This document shows positions 46,024 to 55,692 of a stretch of 64,000 nt of DNA, one piece after another; position 1 is the stretch's first letter, and every line of letters starts with the position of its first letter. The notes under the pieces are model-generated. The model had not been told where the DNA came from. It made no database searches and saw only the letters and a program-made list of their open reading frames with translations. Position numbers and translations under genes: made by a program. The stretch lies in the NCBI GenBank assembly GCA_000383355.1, contig KB911135.1, forward strand, positions 62,962 through 126,961. The letters run 5' to 3'. The stretch comes from Flavobacterium sp. SCGC AAA160-P02. Its GTDB lineage: Bacteria; Bacteroidota; Bacteroidia; Flavobacteriales; Flavobacteriaceae.

Positions 46024-47181
46024 ATGAAAAAGTTTATTTATATTTTGTTTTTTATTTTTAGTCTAAGTTCTTTAGGACAAGAATATAGCCTTATGGAAAA
46101 ATTTGTGCTCCCATCTGAAGTTGAGGAAACTTCTGGACTCATATTTTTAAACGGTAAAATAATCACGCATAACGACAGCGGAGATGATCCAAATCTATAT
46201 GAAATTGATACTATTAGTGGAACTATCTTAAGAATAATTAATATCACCAATGCAACTCATATAGATTGGGAAGATATTAGTCAGGATAATACTTATATTT
46301 ATATTGCTGATATCGGAAACAATAACGGAGATAGAGATAATTTAATAATTTATAAAATTTTAAAATCTGATTTTATTTCCTCTACAAGTGTCACAGCTGA
46401 ACAGATTACTTTTTCTTACGAAGATCAAACAGATTTTACATCTCAACCAAACAATTCAAATTTTGATGCTGAAGCTATTGCGGTATATCAAGAAAATATT
46501 TTTATTTTTTCTAAAAACTGGGTAGATTTTAAAACCAATGCTTATGTTATTCCGACCGCTACTGGAAACTATTCTGCAGAAAAAGTAAGTTCTTATGATT
46601 CACAAGGCCTAATTACAGGAGTTAGTTACAATGCTAGTACTGATGGTTTTTTATTTTGTGGATATAATAATACACTTATACCTTTTTTGCTTTATGTAGG
46701 CCATGACAGACCATCTTCGCTAGATATTTTTGGAGGAAACCCAACAAAAATAGACTTAATAGATTCTATTTTTTTAGAACAAGGAAGTCAAATAGAAGGA
46801 ATTACTTTTTTTGAAGATTCAAAATATTATATTTCAAGAGAATTTTTCTCAACTAATATTGGTGCTGTTACTTTTGAGTTTCCTCAAAAGCTATATGAGT
46901 TTTACAATCCACTAGATAATTTGCTATCAATAACAGATAATGAGTTCTCAAATTTAATACATGTAGTTCCAAACCCCATTGAAGACTCTTTTAAAATTAT
47001 CCAAAAAAACAAATATCAAGAAATACAATCCTTCAGTTTATTTTCTTTAAATGGAAGAACTATTTTTTTCAAAAAAAAACAAGATGAAATTGATCTTAAA
47101 AATATTTCAAAAGGAGTATACCTTTTAAAGATTGAATTTAAAAATGATAGAAACGTTGTTAAGAAAGTTATTAAAAAATAA
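46024..47181 (+). CDS. Secreted beta-propeller-like protein with T9SS type A sorting domain
   Basis: A 385-residue protein with signal peptide MKKFIYILFFIFSLSSLGQ, chosen start ATG 46024 (an in-frame ATG upstream lies within the phosphatase gene). The body resembles SdiA-regulated or esterase-like propellers: EVEETSGLIF, ITHNDSGDDPNLYEID, IDWEDISQDNTYIYIADIGNN. The C-terminal about 80 residues (HVVPNPIEDSFKI ... LNGRTIFF ... LKNISKGVYLLKIEF ... VVKKVIKK) are a T9SS type A sorting domain, so it is exported through the type IX secretion system. It directly follows the phosphatase, suggesting a shared transcript. Confidence 0.88.
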   Translation: MKKFIYILFFIFSLSSLGQEYSLMEKFVLPSEVEETSGLIFLNGKIITHNDSGDDPNLYEIDTISGTILRIINITNATHIDWEDISQDNTYIYIADIGNNNGDRDNLIIYKILKSDFISSTSVTAEQITFSYEDQTDFTSQPNNSNFDAEAIAVYQENIFIFSKNWVDFKTNAYVIPTATGNYSAEKVSSYDSQGLITGVSYNASTDGFLFCGYNNTLIPFLLYVGHDRPSSLDIFGGNPTKIDLIDSIFLEQGSQIEGITFFEDSKYYISREFFSTNIGAVTFEFPQKLYEFYNPLDNLLSITDNEFSNLIHVVPNPIEDSFKIIQKNKYQEIQSFSLFSLNGRTIFFKKKQDEIDLKNISKGVYLLKIEFKNDRNVVKKVIKK

Positions 47182-47200
47182 TTATTCACAAAATTATTGC

Positions 47201-48136
47201 CTAGCCTCTAGGCAAAAAAACCTCTGCCATCATACATCGTGCACTTCCACCACCACAGGCTTCAATAGTATCTAATGAGCTAGAAATAATTTTACAATGA
47301 TTTCCTATTTGTGCTAATTGAGATTGAGTTAATGAATCATGTGCAGCTTTACTCATTACTAAAAATAACTCATCATTAGCTCCTCGAACTTGTAACATAT
47401 TTCCAGCAAAGTTATTTACTTGCTCTTCAGAAATTTCAATAACTTTTTTACCATCTTCTTTCAGGTGTTTCAATACATTCTTTCGCTCTTTCTTATCGTC
47501 TAAACTAGCCAAACATATAACCGCAAAGGTTTCTGCCAAACACATCATTACATTGGTATGATAAATTGCTTCTCTTTTAGTATTTACAGTCTGATTAGCG
47601 GAAAATAACACTGGTGTATATTCAAAATCTTCACAAAACTCAATAAATAGATCTTCATCTGCTCTTGGTGATAAAGCACAATATGCCTTTCTGTTGACTC
47701 TGTCTAGTAATAAACTTCCAGTACCTTCTAAAAAAACATTGTCTTGTTCTGCAGAAGAATAATCAATAGTATTTTTAATAACAAAACCTTTTTCTTCTAG
47801 TTCATCTAGAATATCTTCTCTTCTTTCAAAGCGTCTGTTTTCTGCAAACATTGGGTACAAAGCTACCGTACCATTTTCATGAAAAGAAATCCAATTATTT
47901 GGAAAGATAGCATCTGGAGTGTCTGAACCTTCTATATCCGAAATTACAATAACATGAACACCATGAGATTCAAGCTTCTTTACATAATCATCAAACTCTT
48001 TTTGAGCATTAACATTTACAGTAGCTGGTAAAAGGTCATCTAATACTCTTTGATAATAATTATTAACGGCTGTTTGCTCATTCATCCTAAAATTAATAGG
48101 ACGAATCATAAGAATTGAATTTGTAGTTTGTTGCAT
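47201..48136 (-). CDS. ctlX: Citrulline hydrolase CtlX (guanidino-modifying superfamily)
   Basis: Removes the ureido nitrogen of citrulline to give ornithine; pentein-fold enzyme. Seen: 311 residues; the start ILMIRPINFRMNEQTAVNNYYQ, PDAIFPNNWISFH near 86-98, EGTGSLLLDR near 140, HTNVMMCLAE near 195, and the catalytic Cys in ACGGGSARCMMAEVFLPR at the C-terminus. It belongs to the arginine/citrulline metabolism pair with the dimethylarginine hydrolase-like gene at 49394. Assignment to CtlX rests on overall resemblance. Confidence 0.88.
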   Translation of the reverse strand: MQQTTNSILMIRPINFRMNEQTAVNNYYQRVLDDLLPATVNVNAQKEFDDYVKKLESHGVHVIVISDIEGSDTPDAIFPNNWISFHENGTVALYPMFAENRRFERREDILDELEEKGFVIKNTIDYSSAEQDNVFLEGTGSLLLDRVNRKAYCALSPRADEDLFIEFCEDFEYTPVLFSANQTVNTKREAIYHTNVMMCLAETFAVICLASLDDKKERKNVLKHLKEDGKKVIEISEEQVNNFAGNMLQVRGANDELFLVMSKAAHDSLTQSQLAQIGNHCKIISSSLDTIEACGGGSARCMMAEVFLPRG

Positions 48137-48250
48137 AGTAGTTTATTTCCTCAACAAAACTATTACTTTTTTACTTCCAAAAAAAGTCAGGTTGAAATTT
48201 AAATTTTTAACAAGTCTTTTGGTCTAATTTAACAAAATTTAATATATGTT

Positions 48251-48282
48251 TTGTTTAACAATATAATATTTTTGTTGAACAA
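48251..48282 (+). promoter_or_regulatory. Paired TTGTTnAACAA palindromes around the fasciclin gene promoter
   Basis: Two 11-base palindromes, TTGTTTAACAA (48251-48261) and TTGTTGAACAA (48272-48282), repeat at a 21-base period, about two helical turns. A -7 box TATTTTTG (48267-48274) lies between and overlaps the second. The arrangement fits operator sites for a dimeric regulator controlling the promoter. Confidence 0.55.
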
Positions 48283-48299
48283 TATAAAAATTTATTATC

Positions 48300-49280
48300 A
48301 TGAAAAATTTATTTAAAATTATCCCAATCTTATTGATTTCACTTTCAACTTTACAATCTTGTAATGATGATACTGACGACGGATTACCCTATGGAGGAAC
48401 TGTTGAACCTGCAACTAATACTATAGTTGATATTGCTTCAGGGGCAGAAAACCTTTCAATTTTAGTATCAGCATTGGAAAAATCCGATCTTATTTCTACT
48501 TTATCAGGTCAAGGACCTTTTACAGTTTTAGCGCCTTCAAATGAGGCATTCAACACCTTTCTAAACGATAATGGATTCAACAATCTAGAGGATGTACCAG
48601 TTGATATTTTAACTAATATACTTCTAAATCATGTTGTTGGAGGTAGATTAGCATCTACAGATTTAACAACAGGGTATGCAACAACTTTTGCCATAAGTTC
48701 TGCTTCACAAGCATCTATGTCTATCTTTATTGACATTTCTAATGGAGTCAAATTTAATGGTGTATCATCAGTTAGTGCGGCAGATATATCTGCTGACAAT
48801 GGTATAGTTCATTTAGTTGATGCTGTTATCGGGTTACCAAATGTTGTTACTTTTGCTGTAGCCGATCCAACTTTTTCAACCTTAGTTGCTGCATTAACAA
48901 GAGATGATCTAACAACTGATTTTGTGGGTGTATTATCTACAGCAACAGGAACTTCTCCAGCACCTTTTACGGTATTTGCACCAACAAATGATGCGTTTGG
49001 GTCACTATTAAGTGAGTTAGGCATTGCAGGGTTAGCTGATATTGACGAGCCAACATTAGACGCAGTGCTCAAGAATCATGTTGTGGCAGGAGCAAATGTA
49101 TTTGATACTGATTTAACTGACAACTTAACTGTTTCCACCTTAGGTGGAGATATAACTGCCAATGTAACTGGTGGGGCTACTTTAACAGACAGTTCTGGAA
49201 GAGTGAGTGATATTATTGCTACAAACGTACAAGCAGATAATGGAGTTATCCACGCAATTAATAGAGTGATTTTACCCTAA
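48300..49280 (+). CDS. Fasciclin-domain (FAS1) lipoprotein, two domains
   Basis: Surface lipoprotein of 326 residues: lipobox near 21 (STLQSC), then two FAS1 domains at about 42-178 and 182-326. Each has the FAS1 pattern: PFTVLAPSNEAFNTFL / PFTVFAPTNDAFGSLL, then NHVVGG / NHVVAG, then the C-terminal IVHLVDAVIGLP / VIHAINRVILP block. FAS1 domains mediate adhesion in other systems; in bacteria the function is unsettled. A terminator follows. Confidence 0.93.
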   Translation: MKNLFKIIPILLISLSTLQSCNDDTDDGLPYGGTVEPATNTIVDIASGAENLSILVSALEKSDLISTLSGQGPFTVLAPSNEAFNTFLNDNGFNNLEDVPVDILTNILLNHVVGGRLASTDLTTGYATTFAISSASQASMSIFIDISNGVKFNGVSSVSAADISADNGIVHLVDAVIGLPNVVTFAVADPTFSTLVAALTRDDLTTDFVGVLSTATGTSPAPFTVFAPTNDAFGSLLSELGIAGLADIDEPTLDAVLKNHVVAGANVFDTDLTDNLTVSTLGGDITANVTGGATLTDSSGRVSDIIATNVQADNGVIHAINRVILP

Positions 49281-49301
49281 TTAGGTATTTTACAACAAAT
49301 T

Positions 49302-49336
49302 AAAAGTCCATCATTTTATGATGGACTTTTTTTATT
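49302..49336 (+). terminator. Terminator of the fasciclin gene
   Basis: AAAAGTCCATCAT pairs with ATGATGGACTTTT around TTT, followed by a T-rich run. Confidence 0.9.
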
Positions 49337-49393
49337 TAATTATATATTAGGACAGTCTAATTCTTATCAAGTATCAAATTATTAGAAATTTGA

Positions 49394-50308
49394 CTAATCT
49401 CTTACTAAAGGTAATGTAGAGCAACGTAATAAGCCCTCTTGTTTGGCTATTTCTGCATAAGGTACTTCTTCTACTGTAAACCCTTTTTCTACGAGCCAAA
49501 AATTTAACCTTGTAAAACTCTGTTCTGAAACTATAATATTTTCAGAAATAGAAAAAACGTTGCTATTCATCTGATACATTTCATCCTTAGATATTTCAAA
49601 AACATTTTCTTTACCAAAAAAATCTACCAACCAGTTGAATTCTTTTTCAACTAAAAATCCGTTTTTATGAAGAATTGCTTTGTCTTTTCCTATAGGTTGA
49701 AAACAACAATCTAGATGCAGTGCGTTTTCTTTAGCATTGTCGTTAGATTTTCTTAGTTCAAATGATTTTACAATTTTAGTTGGAAATAACTCTTGTATTG
49801 CTTTTACAGCATTCACATTTGTTCTAGCAGTAATATACTCTGGATAATCCTTCCCTGAATAAGTTCCTATAAAAATATAATTATTCCATGGCATTACATC
49901 TCCACCTTCTACATGACAGTCTTCTGGTAGAGAAATTCTATTTTCTTTTGGTATTTGATCCAAGACATGATCTATTGCTGAAATTTCTAGATCTCTGTCT
50001 GGAAGTATATTAGCTGTAATAAATTTGTCTTCTATCACAAAACCAATATCTCTTGAAAATATTTGATTGTAATTTTCTATAACTTTAGGTCGAAACACTT
50101 TTATACCATATTTTTCAAATACCTTCACAACTGATTCCATTTCAAAGATCATATCTTGTTCTTTAGGGTATGTACCTGCTATGACATGTATTTTACTTTT
50201 TGGATCGTAACACTCTTCTATAGTTGGTATAGGGCCATTATGAAATGCCGTTCCCAAAACAACAGTTCTTAATCGAGATGTTTCGTTTTGAATATTTAAG
50301 TCTAACAT
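49394..50308 (-). CDS. Dimethylarginine dimethylaminohydrolase / amidinotransferase family protein
   Basis: Guanidino-modifying (pentein) enzyme of 304 residues. Seen: EDCHVEGGDVMPWNNYIFIG near 123-142 (substrate-binding Glu/Gly-Asp), LHLDCCFQPIG near 193 with catalytic His, and catalytic Cys in GLLRCSTLPLVRD at the extreme C-terminus. The Arg- or dimethylarginine-cleaving activity fits the fold, but the exact substrate is not shown. Located 93 bases after gltA with a palindrome in the gap. Confidence 0.88.
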   Translation of the reverse strand: MLDLNIQNETSRLRTVVLGTAFHNGPIPTIEECYDPKSKIHVIAGTYPKEQDMIFEMESVVKVFEKYGIKVFRPKVIENYNQIFSRDIGFVIEDKFITANILPDRDLEISAIDHVLDQIPKENRISLPEDCHVEGGDVMPWNNYIFIGTYSGKDYPEYITARTNVNAVKAIQELFPTKIVKSFELRKSNDNAKENALHLDCCFQPIGKDKAILHKNGFLVEKEFNWLVDFFGKENVFEISKDEMYQMNSNVFSISENIIVSEQSFTRLNFWLVEKGFTVEEVPYAEIAKQEGLLRCSTLPLVRD

Positions 50309-50374
50309 ACGATAGTATTAAAAATAGTAAATCTAAAAAGAAAACTCAAAAACAAGTAAACTTGATATATTTAG

Positions 50375-50388
50375 TTTAGTTAACTAAA
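50375..50388. repeat. 14-base palindrome between gltA and the dimethylarginine hydrolase gene
   Basis: TTTAGTTAACTAAA is self-complementary over 14 bases, 67-80 bases upstream of the dimethylarginine hydrolase-like gene. Possible operator. Confidence 0.35.
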
Positions 50389-50400
50389 TGATTATACAAC

Positions 50401-51687
50401 CTATCTTTGAGATATATTATTAAACCCTCTGTGAGTTTCTCCTGTGTAAATTTGACGAGGACGACCAATAGGTTCTTTACCTAATCTCATTTCTCTCCAT
50501 TGAGCGATCCATCCTGGCAAACGACCTAATGCAAACATCACTGTAAACATTTCAACCGGTATTCCCATGGCTCTATAAATGATTCCAGAATAAAAATCTA
50601 CATTTGGATAAAGTTTTCTATCCACAAAGTATGGATCATTTAATGCTTCTTGTTCTAGTGCTTTGGCAACATCTAAAATAGGATCATTAATTCCTAAATC
50701 ATTTAAAACCTGATCAGCGGCAACTTTAATAATTTTAGCTCTTGGATCAAAGTTTTTGTAAACTCTATGACCAAATCCCATTAATCTAAAAGGATCATTC
50801 TTATCCTTTGCTTTTGCCATATACTTTTTAGTATCTCCTCCGTCTGCTTTAATAGCTTCTAGCATTTCTAAAACTGCTTGGTTTGCACCGCCATGAAGAG
50901 GCCCCCAGAGTGCAGAAATACCAGCAGATAAAGATGCAAATAAACCAGCATGAGATGAACCTACAATTCTTACTGTAGATGTAGAACAATTTTGCTCATG
51001 ATCTGCATGTAAGATTAATAATTTATTTAACGCATCTTTTACAATTGGATTGATTGTATATTCTTCATTTGGCTTGGCAAACATCATACTCATTACATTC
51101 TCTACATAACCTAAAGAATTTGATCCATAGTTTAATGGTAGACCATTAATCTTACGCATTGCCCAAGCTACCAATACTGGAAATTTTCCCATTATTTTTA
51201 CAATTGCACCATACATCTCTTCTTTAGAATCTACATTAACAGACGTAGGATTAAAAGCAGTTAAAGCACTTGTTAATGATGATAAAATACCCATTGGATG
51301 CGCTGTCTTTGGGAATGCATCTATAATCTTTCTAACATCATCATCTACTATTGCTTTGTCTTTAATATCTAGATGAAATTGAGCTAATTCTTCTTTTGTA
51401 GGCAATTCTCCAAAAATCAATAAATAAGCAACTTCTAAAAAGTCTGCTTTTTCGGCTAATTCTTCGATAGAATATCCTCTGTAACGTAATATTCCTTTTT
51501 CTCCATCTAAAAACGTAATAGCACTTTTACAAGCACCGGTGTTTTTGTATCCAGCGTCTATTGTAATTACACCATTAGAAAGACTTCTTAATGTTTTAAT
51601 ATCGATAGCAATCTCATTTTCAGTACCTTCTATCAATGGAAATTCATATGAATTTTCCCCAATCTGCAATTTCGCCTTATCTATCAT
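50401..51687 (-). CDS. gltA: Citrate synthase
   Basis: Condenses oxaloacetate and acetyl-CoA to citrate. Seen: 428 residues (the long, hexameric NADH-regulated type); LRYRGYSIEELAEKADFLEVAYLLI, catalytic His in LHADHEQNCSTST near 235, GPLHGGANQAVLEML near 267 with a second His, GFGHRVYK near 305, and Asp in NVDFYSGI near 365. A TATATTTG -7 box lies 33 bases upstream. Part of the conserved rplQ-carA-eno-gltA order. Confidence 0.98.
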   Translation of the reverse strand: MIDKAKLQIGENSYEFPLIEGTENEIAIDIKTLRSLSNGVITIDAGYKNTGACKSAITFLDGEKGILRYRGYSIEELAEKADFLEVAYLLIFGELPTKEELAQFHLDIKDKAIVDDDVRKIIDAFPKTAHPMGILSSLTSALTAFNPTSVNVDSKEEMYGAIVKIMGKFPVLVAWAMRKINGLPLNYGSNSLGYVENVMSMMFAKPNEEYTINPIVKDALNKLLILHADHEQNCSTSTVRIVGSSHAGLFASLSAGISALWGPLHGGANQAVLEMLEAIKADGGDTKKYMAKAKDKNDPFRLMGFGHRVYKNFDPRAKIIKVAADQVLNDLGINDPILDVAKALEQEALNDPYFVDRKLYPNVDFYSGIIYRAMGIPVEMFTVMFALGRLPGWIAQWREMRLGKEPIGRPRQIYTGETHRGFNNISQR

Positions 51688-51720
51688 GTTCAGTATATTT
51701 TTATTTGTTAAGAAGTCTTA

Positions 51721-51728
51721 CAAATATA
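51721..51728 (-). promoter_or_regulatory. -7 box of gltA
   Basis: TATATTTG on the minus strand, exact TAnnTTTG match, 33 bases before the ATG. Confidence 0.45.
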
Positions 51729-51808
51729 GCTATTTTAAAGGATTTTTAAAAAAAGCTAGGAGAGTTTTTGAATATGAAAAAATAAGGTTCTCTAATTATA
51801 AGATCAAA

Positions 51809-51841
51809 AAAAACCTCAACATATACATGAAGAGGTTTTGA
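51809..51841 (-). terminator. Possible eno terminator
   Basis: AACCTC pairs with GAGGTT around a long loop, with a T-run on the minus strand; a weak hairpin just after the eno stop. Confidence 0.5.
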
Positions 51842-51861
51842 TTAGATATTTGAATGTTAGT

Positions 51862-53510
<1,649 letters not shown>

Positions 53511-54608
53511 TTATTTAATATTTTCTATGAACTGATCGAACAGGTATTCTGCGTCATGTGGACCTGGGCTTGCTTCTGGATGGTACTGAACAGAAAAACA
53601 ATTTTTATTTTTTAATCGAATCCCTGCAACTGTTTGATCATTTAAATGAACGTGAGTTATTTCTATATCTGAATGAGCCTCTGTCTCTTCTCTATTGATA
53701 GCAAAGCCATGATTTTGAGAAGTAATTTCACCTTTACCAGTAAGTAAGTTTTTTACCGGATGGTTAATACCTCTGTGTCCATTGTGCATTTTATAGGTAG
53801 ATATTCAATTTGCTAATGCAATTACTTGGTGTCCTAAACAAATCCCAAATAAAGGCAGGTCTCTTTGAATAATTTCTTTGGCTAATCTTTGTGCTTCAAT
53901 TAATGGTTCTGGATCTCCAGGTCCATTAGATATAAAATATCCATCGGGTTTCCATGAATATAAATCCTCAAAAGAAGCATCATATGGAAATACTTTTATG
54001 TAAGCTCCACGTTTTACAAAATTCCTTAAAATATTTTTCTTAATACCTATATCTAGAGCTGCAATTTTAAATTCTGAATTTTCATCACCTACAAAATAAG
54101 GTTCTTTAGTGGAAACTTTAGAGGCCAACTCTAAACCTTCCATAGAGGGAACTTTAGATAATTGAGCTTTTAAATTGTCTATATTATCAATATCAGTAGA
54201 GATTATTGCATTCATTGCTCCATGATCTCTAATATAAGACACAAGTGCTCTTGTATCTACATCTGATATGGCTACTAGGTTATGTTCTACAAACCAATCT
54301 TTTAAATTACCATTAGAATCTACTCTAGAATGCTCAAAACTAAAATTTCTTACTATTAAACCAGATATTTTTATACTATTAGATTCTACTTCTAATTCAT
54401 TTACTCCATAATTTCCAATGTGTGCATTGGTCGTTACCATAATTTGACCAAAATAGGAAGGATCTGTAAAAATCTCCTGATAACCAGTCATACCTGTATT
54501 AAAGCAAATTTCTCCTGTTACGGTTCCTTCAATTCCAACAGATTTACCGTAAAAAATAGTTCCATCTGCTAATAAAACTAATGCTTTTTTTCTTTGTTGA
54601 TATTTCAT
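53511..54608 (-). pseudogene. carA: Carbamoyl-phosphate synthase small subunit, interrupted by an in-frame TGA
   Basis: Glutaminase subunit giving ammonia to CarB for carbamoyl phosphate (arginine and pyrimidine synthesis). The frame from ATG 54608 reads 267 codons and stops at TGA 53807-53805. The same frame then continues without shift to 53511, giving 365 residues in all, the normal size. The N-part holds CarA start motifs (LADGTIFYGKSVG, TGMTGYQEIFTDPSY) and the nucleophile Cys257 in FGICLGHQ. The part after the stop holds His343 and Glu345 in [10 protein letters not shown], the rest of the catalytic triad. The stop sits where Gly is expected (...ALAN-G-I...KMHNGHRG), so GGA to TGA, one substitution, explains it. 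Truncated product would lack the triad. Confidence 0.92.
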
Positions 54609-54645
54609 TGAATTCGTATTCTAATTTAATCTTAAAAGTTTTAAG

Positions 54646-54653
54646 CAAAAATA
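54646..54653 (-). promoter_or_regulatory. -7 box of carA
   Basis: TATTTTTG on the minus strand matches TAnnTTTG, 37 bases before the carA ATG. Confidence 0.4.
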
Positions 54654-54689
54654 GGGATATTTATTTTCAATTTAATTTTATGTCAAAAA

Positions 54690-54724
54690 AAAAGGCTAAT
54701 AAATTTATTACCTCTTTTTTTTTA
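54690..54724 (-). terminator. Possible terminator of the frameshifted paralogue
   Basis: An imperfect TAATAA/TTATTA stem bounded by A- and T-runs lies just past the stop at 54722; T-run on the minus strand. Confidence 0.45.
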
Positions 54725-55476
54725 AAGTGTATTGCAATAATAAATCAACTTTTTTAAATCAGTTTCATTTTTTATGGATAACTTTTTATCAGATATATAA
54801 TTTACAACTTTTTTTCTGGCGTTGGTATCTACTAAATTTAATATCATTGACTTTTTAGGTTTAATTTTTTTCATTTTATTTCCCTGTTTGATAAAATACC
54901 AATATTTTTTTTTGAATTCACTTCTAGGTCTGTTAACCATAGGATTATCAGAACCTGGAATAAATCTTACTGAATGTTTTTTAAATAATGATATTTTTTT
55001 TCCTTTGTGGAGTATTTCAAATACACTTTTTTTATTTTCATAAGGGTCTAATATTTCTACAAAATCTCTATTTTTATAGATATTTTTTTTATATTTTCGA
55101 AAGTATATAAAAAAACAGAATCATTTTCAATTTTTGTGAAAAACTGATCATTCTCAATATTGTAATTAATATTATCAATCTTTAAAACTTTATCCTTAAG
55201 ATAGACTAAACCTGGAGTTTCTGGATTGTCAAATAAAAAAACTGATCCATCTAGGCCTCTACTTTCAAAACGAATGTCATCAAATTGATAAAAAACACCC
55301 ATTACTTTTGACCATTCATTTGGATTACCAACCATGGTATTCTGTTCAGAAACTAAAGAGCCATTTAGGTTCTGTATGAAATCTTTTTGAAAAAGCTGAA
55401 GAGTTTCAACCCAACCTTGTGAAAAGGTTGTGGACATAATAAATAAAAACGAAAGTGATAAAATAAATTTTTTCAT
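54722..55476 (-). pseudogene. Unknown exported protein, frameshifted paralogue of the next gene
   Basis: Start ATG 55476 gives a signal peptide (MKKFILSLSFLFIMSTTFSQ) and 139 residues, stopping at 55057. The next frame continues at once with coding-like sequence (FVEILDPYENKKSVFEIL, then HSVRFIPGSDNPMVNR) to 54722. The two halves align in order with the intact 246-residue neighbour: FTKIENDSVFLYTFENIKKI with ISKIGQDSLFIFNMEKVNKI, and NPMVNR plus the Lys-rich C-terminus. The frames meet if one A is added to the A8 run at 55083-55090. That run contains A-AAA-AAA in frame, a classic -1 slippery heptamer. Function unknown. Confidence 0.8.
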
Positions 55477-55642
55477 AAAATGAGGTTATAATAGTACATA
55501 ATTACTTAATAGGTGCAATTTGAGTAAAAAGGTTGCTTATGATAAAAAATAATTCGAAAAAAATTGGACATTAATTATTAACACACAATAATTAAAAATA
55601 TTTAGTAATAATAAAAGACATCTATTAGATTGAGTTTAAAAT

Positions 55643-55675
55643 AAAAAAAAGACAACTTAAAAGTTGTCTTTTTTT
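55643..55675 (-). terminator. Terminator downstream of the intact paralogue
   Basis: GACAACTT pairs with AAGTTGTC, extended by A- and T-runs; T-run on the minus strand just past the stop at 55693. Confidence 0.85.
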
Positions 55676-55692
55676 ATGGTTCCGTTTTTTTG

